7,712 nucleotides of DNA, taken from the NCBI GenBank assembly GCA_016935715.1, contig JAFGQJ010000390.1, positions 1-7,712 on the forward strand. Reading direction: 5' to 3'. The notes beneath the pieces were generated by a model that made no database searches, was not told where the DNA came from, and saw nothing but the letters and a program-made list of their open reading frames with translations. Numbering within the stretch: the stretch's first letter is position 1; each line of letters starts with the position of its first letter. Source of the DNA: Spirochaetales bacterium (GTDB lineage Bacteria; Spirochaetota; Spirochaetia; SZUA-6; DRHE01). Below are positions 1-6,004 of the stretch, piece by piece. The translations under genes and the position numbers were made by a program.

Positions 1-192
1 CGCATGGCCGCCGCTGCCTTCGGTTTCATCTCCCTGCTGTTGAGCGTCGGGCAGACTCTGGGGCCGTTCACCGCCGGACGCATCGCCGCCCTGACAGGCT
101 CCTACTCCTGGGCGTTCGTGGCTGCCGCCTCTTCAGCCGCTTTAGGCGCAGTGGCTGCCCTGTTTCTGAAGATGGGGCAGGCCCGCCACTAG
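1..192 (+). CDS. Major-facilitator transporter, C-terminal fragment (5' end outside window)
   Basis: Only the last 63 codons are present; the reading frame is open to the left edge and ends at TAG 190-192. The peptide reads as the last two transmembrane helices of an MFS permease. A hydrophobic Gly/Ser-rich helix is followed by the loop GPFTAGRIAALTGSYSWAF, which matches the usual GP-x-x-AG-x-x-x-x-TGSY-x-x-AF signature between TM11 and TM12 of many MFS proteins. A last Ala-rich helix and a short basic cytoplasmic tail (KMGQARH) follow. The ATG at position 4 is an internal methionine, not the start. Substrate cannot be judged from this fragment. It is convergent with the PKD-protein gene, so the two are not co-transcribed. 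Confidence 0.75.
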   Translation, partial: RMAAAAFGFISLLLSVGQTLGPFTAGRIAALTGSYSWAFVAAASSAALGAVAALFLKMGQARH

Positions 193-221
193 GACTGCCC
201 GACGGCAGAGGCCACGACGCC

Positions 222-258
222 GATCGAGCCTCCGCGAGACGGCTCAGGCGGCTCGATC
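222..258. terminator. Inverted repeat between convergent genes, possible bidirectional terminator
   Basis: GATCGAGCC (222-230) and GGCTCGATC (250-258) are perfect 9-bp inverted arms around a 19-nt loop. They lie in the 140-bp gap between the stop of the MFS gene and the stop of the convergent PKD gene. A shorter alternative stem pairs GAGCC (226-230) with GGCTC (241-245). A second small hairpin, CTGCC/GGCAG (195-199/204-208), directly follows the MFS stop. Neither side shows a T-run, so a classic intrinsic terminator is not demonstrated; location is the main argument. Nothing else is recognisable in 193-332. Confidence 0.35.
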
Positions 259-332
259 TGCCAGTGAAATGTCCCTACAGCCAGAAGCCGCACCAATCGC
301 GCAAAGCCGATGATCCGCAGCGGCGAAACACT

Positions 333-1742
333 TCAGGGACAATCGCCCTGTTCGCTTCCGCACCGCCAGGCGCTGAGTGCATCGACCGTCAATGTGGAGG
401 TTGCCGGCGCCCCGGTGAAGTCGAGATCGATCCGGTAGTAGGTTCCGTCGGAGGTCCTCTGCACGACAAAGGTCGCGGACTCCGTATCCGCCACGGGGTT
501 ATCGTGGCTCCTGCTGGCGATGCTCCAATCGGAATTGACCGTGTAGAAGTTGGCTTCATCCCCCGCAGACATATTGAGGTTTCCCTGCAGCACCGTGTTG
601 CTCGTATAGGCATCGGGCGAGGAAGCGGATATCACTCGGATGGTATCCGCCCCTTCCGCGTCGATCTGGATCTGTATCGCCTCCTCTTCACCGGGTGTGA
701 AGGGAAGGCTGGTCTGCAGGGTCAGAGCGAACGGCTCCTCCCCGGATGACCCGTCGTCGGCCCGGACCACGAGTCGGTCGAGATTCGTGTCGTCCCTGAG
801 CCGCAGGTTCCAATCCGTGCCGTCATATACGCGCAGCTGTACGAGGCAGATGCCTTCGCTGTCCAAGTGCAGAGTGGCGCTTTCATCGGTGGGATTCGTA
901 ATCGAGGCGCCCGTGACGCTCGAGGAAATTATGCGCCACGAGTAGGTGAGTTCGTCCGCGTCTGCGTCAGAGCTTCCGCTTCCGTCCAGCGTGACCGGTG
1001 TGCCCGAGGCAACCTCCTGATCCGCTCCGGCGATCGCGATGGGCCGGGAGTTCCCCGAGGAAGCCCGGACCGTCACGAAATCCTCCCGGCTGGTCTCCGT
1101 GCCGTCGTTCACCTCGAGCCTCAACCTGTACTCCCCCTCAGCGGCGGTGAAACTCGGCGTGGGGGACTGGTCGTCGGAGAGAATCGTCGTGGGGCTGTCC
1201 GCATCGAAGCTCCATGAGTAGCTCAGGGTGTCTCCATCCGCATCGCTGCTGGCGGTGCCGTCCAGGTGCACGAGTGTGCCCGGTTTGACCTCCTGGTGCG
1301 GACCCGCCTCGGCAACGGGAGCCGAGTTTCCCGAGGAAGCGACCACGCGGATGGTATCGGTGCTCTCGGGTTCGCTTGACAATCGAGTCGAAAGTTCTAT
1401 GACGTACTCTCCATCCAGATCGACCACGAAGCTCGGAGCCATGGCAAATGAGCCGAATACATCCGCGGCGCTGCCGGCCGGTTTGGAGATGAACTTCCAC
1501 ATGTAGCTCATCCGCTTGGAATCATCCACCCGGTCGCTGTCCACAAAGTCGCTTCCGCGTCCATCCAGGGTGACCGTGGAACCGGTTTGGACATGCTGAG
1601 CCGGGCCGGTCCAGGCGATTGTCAGGGCGAAGGGCGAGGGTCGATTCGAGGATGCGAGAATCGTGAGAACGCCGGTGCATACCACCGCGATCACGGCGGC
1701 GATCCGCAAGAGGGACACTAACCAGGGCTTTATCTCTTCCAT
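333..1742 (-). CDS. PKD-domain surface/secreted protein with N-terminal membrane segment
   Basis: This is a 469-residue protein. Residues about 8-31 form one hydrophobic segment after a short charged N-terminus, so it is a signal peptide or membrane anchor; no convincing lipobox is present. Three PKD-like beta-sandwich repeats follow at about 44-134, 142-226 and 233-327. They carry the family marks: TVTLDGRGS, HLDGTASSDADGD, TLDGSGSSDADAD, then Y-x-W, and GEY-x-x-x-L or related closing strands. Repeats 2 and 3 share the lead-in ASSGNS. A fourth region (about 336-455) is beta-rich and unrecognised; it begins PFALTL, echoing PFALTI at 37-42. The C-terminus holds Cys461 and Cys468, a possible disulfide. 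PKD domains usually mediate extracellular protein or polysaccharide contacts; no catalytic domain is seen, so a binding or structural role is inferred. The ATG has a good Shine-Dalgarno (AAGGAG, 7 nt upstream). The start lies 13 bp inside the upstream VanZ-like gene, implying co-transcription and coupling. Confidence 0.85.
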   Translation of the reverse strand: MEEIKPWLVSLLRIAAVIAVVCTGVLTILASSNRPSPFALTIAWTGPAQHVQTGSTVTLDGRGSDFVDSDRVDDSKRMSYMWKFISKPAGSAADVFGSFAMAPSFVVDLDGEYVIELSTRLSSEPESTDTIRVVASSGNSAPVAEAGPHQEVKPGTLVHLDGTASSDADGDTLSYSWSFDADSPTTILSDDQSPTPSFTAAEGEYRLRLEVNDGTETSREDFVTVRASSGNSRPIAIAGADQEVASGTPVTLDGSGSSDADADELTYSWRIISSSVTGASITNPTDESATLHLDSEGICLVQLRVYDGTDWNLRLRDDTNLDRLVVRADDGSSGEEPFALTLQTSLPFTPGEEEAIQIQIDAEGADTIRVISASSPDAYTSNTVLQGNLNMSAGDEANFYTVNSDWSIASRSHDNPVADTESATFVVQRTSDGTYYRIDLDFTGAPATSTLTVDALSAWRCGSEQGDCP

Positions 1743-2251
1743 ACCGTAGCTCCTTGTTTGAAAATGAGAACGGTTGCCGCTCCCAGCCCCGCCCCCAGTA
1801 CCGATGCTGCCACATCAAGGGGATCGAAGACACCCGTGCAGAAGTAGTGCAAGACCATAGAAAGAAACCGGCTGCTCTCCACCCTTCCAGCTGTGGACGC
1901 GGCAAACCAACGGCAGACCGCCGGGTGCTGACCGATTTCAAACAGGGTCTCGATGAAAAGCCAGCCAACAGAAGCGCCAACAATGCTGCGAATCCGCAGA
2001 CCAAGTACGACAATCAATATAACCGTGAAGGAATACGCATGTGTGAAGGAGGGAAGGGTTTGACCCAGGGAACCGAACACTCGAAGAGTCCCGCCGGCCG
2101 GAATATGCGGTTGCAGCGTCCTCAAGATCACAGGCGCAGACCTGTCCAGCAGATAGACTGCCGCCCCGACAAGGAGCACCGCAGCGGCGCAGCAAACGAG
2201 CAAGAACGGCGATCTACTGCCTGAAACGATTGTTCTCGACTGGGTGCACAT
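1730..2251 (-). CDS. VanZ-like small integral membrane protein
   Basis: This is a 173-residue protein with about four hydrophobic segments (near 15-33, 72-86, 88-103 and 144-164). The pattern resembles VanZ-like proteins: LPSFTHAYSFT before a membrane helix, then WLFIETLFEIGQHP (acidic E101, E105 and Q108), then FDPLDVAASVLGAGLGA near the C-terminus (D143, D146 and a Gly-rich helix). VanZ-family proteins are poorly characterised membrane proteins; VanZ itself gives low-level teicoplanin resistance. Resistance should not be inferred here. Two adjacent cysteines (20-21) lie in the first helix. It is the first gene of a two-gene unit whose second gene encodes the PKD protein; the frames overlap by 13 bp. 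The ATG at 2251 has no Shine-Dalgarno but sits only about 12 nt past a strong -10 box, so it may be read from a leaderless mRNA. The family call is pattern recognition only. Confidence 0.65.
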   Translation of the reverse strand: MCTQSRTIVSGSRSPFLLVCCAAAVLLVGAAVYLLDRSAPVILRTLQPHIPAGGTLRVFGSLGQTLPSFTHAYSFTVILIVVLGLRIRSIVGASVGWLFIETLFEIGQHPAVCRWFAASTAGRVESSRFLSMVLHYFCTGVFDPLDVAASVLGAGLGAATVLIFKQGATVWKR

Positions 2252-2262
2252 TTAATGCCATG

Positions 2263-2291
2263 AGAATACCACGGGAATGAAAGCCGGTCAA
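2263..2291 (-). promoter_or_regulatory. Sigma70-type promoter for the VanZ-like/PKD unit
   Basis: On the minus strand, TTGACC (2291-2286, 5 of 6 to consensus) is followed by exactly 17 nt and then TATTCT (2268-2263, 4 of 6). The expected transcription start is about 6-7 nt further, near 2256, only about 5 nt before the ATG at 2251. There is therefore no room for a ribosome-binding site. The box lies in the 132-bp gap after pelG, so the downstream pair has its own promoter independent of the pel operon. Confidence 0.6.
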
Positions 2292-2323
2292 TTTCATGCT
2301 CATGGTGAATGCCACCACGTAGT

Positions 2324-2341
2324 CGATCTTCGAGAAGATCG
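2324..2341. terminator. Perfect palindrome downstream of pelG, weak terminator candidate
   Basis: CGATCTTC-GA-GAAGATCG is a perfect inverted repeat with 8-bp arms and a 2-nt centre (realistically a 7-bp stem with a 4-nt loop). It lies 43 bp past the pelG TGA. On the pel transcript no U-run follows it, so it is either a poor intrinsic terminator, a 3'-end-stabilising hairpin, or a dyad protein site upstream of the VanZ-like promoter. The rest of the 2252-2383 gap contains only that promoter. Confidence 0.3.
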
Positions 2342-2383
2342 GTCGTTTATATGCGCGTATTTCTGGGACAGTACACTACTACA

Positions 2384-3760
2384 TCAGGTCGTGTAGCGGG
2401 CCAGCACGAGCCGGTCGGCCCTGTTCACGGTCCTGAAGAGGAACAGCGCGCAGATCAGCGACGCAACCAATCCTGCAGCCAGGTAGCTCAAACCGTAGAG
2501 CTCCGTTCCGGCAAGCACCGTGGCCAGCGACCCCGCCAGGTTGACGGAAAAATAGGCCAGGGCGGCGATGAAGGAGGGCAGGTACTGCTCGAAGTAGAAC
2601 AGAAAGGTCATTTCGGTGAGGAACAGCAGCTGGAAGAAGACGGCCAGCATGGTGAAGCGCAGCAGGGACACGTCGATGCCGCTGAAGATCCTTCCCATGG
2701 ACGGCGCCAGGATCAGGAAGGCGGCGGTGATCACCGCCTGAAACAGGCTCTGCTCGCGCAGGCCCCGTCTCAGCTTCACCTGCACGATCTGCCTGCGATT
2801 TTCGATTTCCACCAGGATCCCTCCGCTCAGGGACTGCAGGAAGTTCCTGAGGGCGGAGTAGAAGTCCGTCTCCAGCACCACGATGAAGTATACCAGACCC
2901 GGGATCATGGTCAGGTTGGCCAGATAGACCGGAATATCGTAGGCGTCGAACAGCCTGAAAAACGTGCCGGGCACGGGCCGGCCCACGGTGAACCAGTAAA
3001 CGATCTTGTCGATCCAGATGCCCCAGTAGTAGAACAATCCCGTGAGAAAAAGAAAGCGATAGCGGGGAAAGTAGGCCCCGATGGCCTTGAACGTTTGCCC
3101 GGCCTCTCCCGGCCGGTACTCTTTGAAGCAGAGAATGAGCAGCAGGACCACGGTGAAGGCCTGTCCCGCGACGAATCCCAGCATGGCGCCGCCCAGAGCC
3201 ATGATCCGTCCCAGGAGGAGCGTGCAGAAGACCGAGAAGATCATGCCGCCCAGAAACACGAGGAAGATCGCCACGTATTTTTTCAGCAGGCTGATGAAGA
3301 TCATCAGCAGCCAGGCCAGATTGATGATCACGAAGAAAGCCGCGGCGAAACCCTTGAACAGAAGGGGGCGGGAAACGCCGGGTGTGGAGATCCGCATAAT
3401 CGCCGTCACGGCGATGCCGGCGGCAAGCACGATCACGATCAGGGAAAAGAACAGCAGGAGTGAAGCGGCCTGTCTGTGCTTTTTCAGCCAGATCAGGTCC
3501 GAAAGCAGCCGGGTGAATATGTAGTGACTGCCGCCGAAGATGAACAGGCTGAAGGCGTAGCTGTAGATGATCACCCCCATGAACAGGCTGCGGCCCTCCA
3601 GGAGGGTGAACTCCGCAAATCGCCCGATCAGGAAGATGCCGATGATCGACAGCAGCCAGGGACCGGCCACGATCATGATCCCGCTCAGGGCTACCTTGAC
3701 GAAAGAGCCGAGCCCGCCCTTGCGCAGGACCCGCTGCAGCTCGAAGCCGATTCCGGCCAC
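2384..3760 (-). CDS. pelG: PelG, inner-membrane Pel polysaccharide transporter
   Basis: This is a 458-residue polytopic protein. The N-terminus MAGIGFELQRVLRKGGLGSF followed by a hydrophobic segment ending in GPWLLS is the hallmark opening of PelG. About 12 membrane segments can be drawn (near 24-46, 60-78, 100-122, 136-157, 161-183, 188-211, 235-251, 276-296, 340-355, 363-390, 393-417 and 422-442). A longer soluble stretch around 297-339 is rich in basic residues. PelG belongs to the polysaccharide-transporter superfamily and, with PelD, PelE and PelF, forms the inner-membrane Pel synthase; it is thought to carry the growing chain across the membrane. Length is normal for the family. The start is GTG (3760-3758), chosen because the conserved MAGIGFEL begins there; it lies 2 bp after the pelF stop, so translation is probably coupled. 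A weak GGGGC Shine-Dalgarno-like element sits 9 nt upstream, at the end of the pelF repeat tract. It is the last gene of the operon. Confidence 0.95.
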   Translation of the reverse strand: MAGIGFELQRVLRKGGLGSFVKVALSGIMIVAGPWLLSIIGIFLIGRFAEFTLLEGRSLFMGVIIYSYAFSLFIFGGSHYIFTRLLSDLIWLKKHRQAASLLLFFSLIVIVLAAGIAVTAIMRISTPGVSRPLLFKGFAAAFFVIINLAWLLMIFISLLKKYVAIFLVFLGGMIFSVFCTLLLGRIMALGGAMLGFVAGQAFTVVLLLILCFKEYRPGEAGQTFKAIGAYFPRYRFLFLTGLFYYWGIWIDKIVYWFTVGRPVPGTFFRLFDAYDIPVYLANLTMIPGLVYFIVVLETDFYSALRNFLQSLSGGILVEIENRRQIVQVKLRRGLREQSLFQAVITAAFLILAPSMGRIFSGIDVSLLRFTMLAVFFQLLFLTEMTFLFYFEQYLPSFIAALAYFSVNLAGSLATVLAGTELYGLSYLAAGLVASLICALFLFRTVNRADRLVLARYTT

Positions 3761-3762
3761 GG

Positions 3763-5262
3763 CTACACGCCCCGGGGATCGGCGCCCCGGCCTGGCGCGG
3801 CGTCGCGGGGATCGGCGCCCCGGCCTGGCGCAGCGTCGCGGGGATCGGCGCCCCGGCCGCCAGCCGAACCGGTTTCCACGTAGCGCCGGTACAGCTCTCC
3901 GTAGGTCTGGAAGACCTTGTCCCGATCGTAGAAGCGTACGACCCTGTCGCGGTTTTTCTGCACGATGGTACGCATCTCCTCGGGGTGTTCGTGGATGAAG
4001 CGAACCCCCGCGGCCAGCTTTTCCGGGTCTTTCGACGGGGCGATGAAGCGATCGTCGTAGTCCAGGAGCTCCGCCACGTTTCCGACCCGCGTGGCCACCA
4101 CCGGCACCCCGGCGCAGTAGGCCTCCAGGATCACCAGCGGCTGCGCCTCCCGCACGCTGGTCAGAAGCAGCACGTCCAGGAAGGAGTAGTATTCCCGCAC
4201 GTCCCGGCGTCCGGCGAAGTGAAAGCGATCGGAGAGCTTGAGGCTCTCCACCATGATCCTGCAGTCCTCGTAGTATCCGGGGTCCTCGTCCGTGGGCCCG
4301 ATGCAGTGGAACACCGCCTGGGGGATCCTTTCACTCACGATCTTGGCCATGGAGATGAAGGTCTTGATGTCCTTGATCGGAACCACCCTGCCGACCAGGC
4401 CCACGTGAAAACCCTCTCTGCTGCGCCGCTCGACCCCGGAGTAGAAGGGCACGTCGATCCCGTTGGGGATGACCCGGGTCTTTGCCTCGGGCGCGCCCAG
4501 CTCGATCTGAAGGCGCCGGTTCTGTTCGAACAGGGCGATGATCAGGTCGGCGTAGCGGTAGCACAGGCGGCTGAGGTTGTTGTAGATGCCGATCCACATG
4601 TCCCTCTGGTAGCCCCGGACGAACGGGGTTTTGCGTATCTCCATCTCCCGCTCCTTGTGATACAAGCCGTGCTCGGTCAGGATGAGCGGTTTGCCCCTCC
4701 GGATCTTGGCGCACAGTGCGGCCAGCCCGGCGTAGCCGGTGGAAACGGGGTGGTACAGGTCCGCCTCCGGCGCCGAATCCGCGAGTATGGCGAACATCAT
4801 GTCGTGGGTGGATTTCCAGGCCCAGAAATAGTCGGAGAAGGGGTAGGCCGGGTTCTTCCTCCGGTTCCGGGAGGTCAGCAGGTGCCAGCCGGCGTCGCTT
4901 TTTATCCCGTCCCTATACAGGGAGTACCCCTCGGGAATCTGATTGACGAGCCTGTCCAGCTCGGGAGCCTCCCCGTCCAGCAGAAGCTCGTGGATGGCGG
5001 CGACCTCGTCGATCAGCGCATTTACGCCGGCTGGCCGGCGGCGGCTTCGGGGAGGCTCAGACAGGACCATGTCCCTGTGAGCCACCACGTTGCCGGGCAG
5101 CTCGTAGCGCTGCGTTTGATCCCGGGCCGGGGATATCGTGTAGAGCACGAAGTCGATGTCCTCGAGGTAGAGTATCAGCTGGTGAACCCAGGCGGACACA
5201 CCTCCTGTGATGAAGGGATAGGAGCCTTCGAGAATCAGACAGACGGTGGGTCGCCGGCTCAC
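3763..5262 (-). CDS. pelF: PelF, cytosolic GT4 glycosyltransferase for Pel polysaccharide
   Basis: This is a 499-residue GT-B fold glycosyltransferase. The N-terminal acceptor domain opens with VCLILEGSYPFITGGVSAWV (7-26), diagnostic for PelF. TEHGLYHKERE (196-206) and VIPNGID (264-270) follow. The donor domain carries GLVGRVVPIKDIKTF (288-302) with Arg292 and Lys297. The EX7E motif is SVREAQPLVILEAYCAGVPVV (369-389), with Glu372 and Glu380. PelF is known to use a UDP-sugar (UDP-GlcNAc/UDP-GalNAc in Pseudomonas) to polymerise the chain on the cytosolic face. The start is GTG (5262-5260), overlapping the TGA of the preceding gene in a GTGA junction, with GAGG 8 nt upstream. After a normal end near TGSAGG (464-469), the protein gains a tail of two 11-residue repeats RGADPRDAAPG plus a third partial copy; this looks like a recent, disordered extension. 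No catalytic residue appears lost. Confidence 0.95.
   Translation of the reverse strand: MSRRPTVCLILEGSYPFITGGVSAWVHQLILYLEDIDFVLYTISPARDQTQRYELPGNVVAHRDMVLSEPPRSRRRPAGVNALIDEVAAIHELLLDGEAPELDRLVNQIPEGYSLYRDGIKSDAGWHLLTSRNRRKNPAYPFSDYFWAWKSTHDMMFAILADSAPEADLYHPVSTGYAGLAALCAKIRRGKPLILTEHGLYHKEREMEIRKTPFVRGYQRDMWIGIYNNLSRLCYRYADLIIALFEQNRRLQIELGAPEAKTRVIPNGIDVPFYSGVERRSREGFHVGLVGRVVPIKDIKTFISMAKIVSERIPQAVFHCIGPTDEDPGYYEDCRIMVESLKLSDRFHFAGRRDVREYYSFLDVLLLTSVREAQPLVILEAYCAGVPVVATRVGNVAELLDYDDRFIAPSKDPEKLAAGVRFIHEHPEEMRTIVQKNRDRVVRFYDRDKVFQTYGELYRRYVETGSAGGRGADPRDAAPGRGADPRDAAPGRGADPRGV
3774..3858. repeat. 33-bp tandem repeat (2.6 copies) in the 3' end of pelF
   Basis: Units are 3774-3806, 3807-3839 and a partial 3840-3858. 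Units 1 and 2 differ at one base (G at 3799, A at 3832). On the coding strand this changes GCC to GCT, both alanine, so the peptide is identical. Because 33 is a multiple of 3, copy-number change would keep the frame and alter only the length of the PelF tail. Each copy contains GGGG...CCCC arms around a 7-nt loop (for example 3774-3777 with 3785-3788) and a GGCGCC palindrome, so the mRNA can fold locally. Confidence 0.95.
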
Positions 5263-5996
5263 AGGGCCGCCTCGTACCAGTACGCCATGAAATCCCCGCT
5301 CTGCTCATCCAGCTGCACGCCCCTGGCCTGGAGCCGATCGGCGAGCTGCTGTATTGCGGTGACGTCTTTCCTCTTGAAGGCCACTTCCATTTCCAGCCGT
5401 AGACAGGCGATGTCTTCGCGATCGGTCAGCTGAGCGACGATCCGCTCCGCCTGACCGGTGAGACCCAGGGTAAGAAGGATTCGCACCAGCAGCACGACCT
5501 CCTGTCTGCCGAGACGTTTGAGCTTGTTCAGCTTCTTGATGTAGCCGAATGCCTCCCGGAGGTAGAAGTTGCGGATCGATCCGGGGTGAATCCGGGCCAG
5601 CTCGTAGTACTGCCGGGCCAGGCGGCGCAGTGCCTCCTTATCCGTTCGCTGCTTCAGCGCCGCCTTGAGCGTTTCGATCCGTTTGGTGTAGCGGGTTTCG
5701 ATCACGTTGATGCTCTCGGCGGCGAACAGGGCGACTTCCGCGTCCGGGTTGCGCAGCAGCCTGGTCAGGATGCGGATCAGCAGCAGATTCGTATCCAGAT
5801 CGAGGTTCGGGCGGGACAGGACGCGCTCGATGGCGGCCAGATCCACCGGCTCCTCGTCGAGAGGCTTCAGGGAGGTCCCCAGGTATACGCAGGCTTCCAG
5901 CGGCAGCAGGCGAGCCTCCGCCGCCCGCATGGCGGCGTTCGCGGTCGCCGGTTGATAGGCATCGGGGCCGTGGTGAAAATAGTCGAAGTCCAGCAT
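5259..5996 (-). CDS. pelE: PelE-like HEAT/TPR-type helical repeat protein
   Basis: This is a 245-residue, highly alpha-helical, charged protein placed between pelD and pelF, the usual slot of pelE. Residues about 50-100 resemble a HEAT-like unit: LLLIRILTRLLRNPDAEVAL, then FAAESINVIETRY. Residues about 115-225 resemble tetratricopeptide helices: LRRLARQYYELARIHPGS, then VVLLVRILLTLGLTGQAERI, then a last helix pair ending at DRLQARG. PelE in Pseudomonas has two N-terminal membrane helices before its TPR domain and binds PelD. No membrane helix is visible here, so this version is probably cytosolic and would be recruited through a partner. The ATG at 5996 was chosen because it begins 8 bp after the pelD stop; a longer frame from 6134 would run 130 bp into pelD with a Gly/Arg-rich peptide typical of an antiphase shadow. 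AGAAGG lies 13 nt upstream and GAGGG abuts the ATG, so coupling to pelD is likely. Name given by position and fold; orthology is less sure than for the neighbours. Confidence 0.75.
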   Translation of the reverse strand: MLDFDYFHHGPDAYQPATANAAMRAAEARLLPLEACVYLGTSLKPLDEEPVDLAAIERVLSRPNLDLDTNLLLIRILTRLLRNPDAEVALFAAESINVIETRYTKRIETLKAALKQRTDKEALRRLARQYYELARIHPGSIRNFYLREAFGYIKKLNKLKRLGRQEVVLLVRILLTLGLTGQAERIVAQLTDREDIACLRLEMEVAFKRKDVTAIQQLADRLQARGVQLDEQSGDFMAYWYEAAL

Positions 5997-6004
5997 CCCT
6001 CGGT

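Noticed and set aside
1730..2251. Glycopeptide resistance determinant
   Set aside because: VanZ-like similarity is weak and family-wide; no vanA-type genes are nearby, so a resistance role is not supported.
2258..2306. CCATGAG/CTCATGG inverted repeat flanking the VanZ-like promoter
   Set aside because: The arms are only 7 bp, the loop is long and there is no extension of symmetry; this is expected by chance.
2309..3463. 384-codon open frame on the plus strand
   Set aside because: It is antisense to pelG. The Gln/Asp/Glu/His-rich peptide is the complement of hydrophobic membrane codons, not a real protein.
3774..3858. Repeats as a CRISPR array
   Set aside because: The units abut directly with no spacers and lie in frame inside pelF.
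3985..5433. 482-codon open frame on the plus strand
   Set aside because: It is fully antisense to pelF and the end of the pelE-like gene, and its Val/Gly/Arg/His-rich composition is typical of an antiphase shadow in GC-rich DNA. No domain is recognisable.
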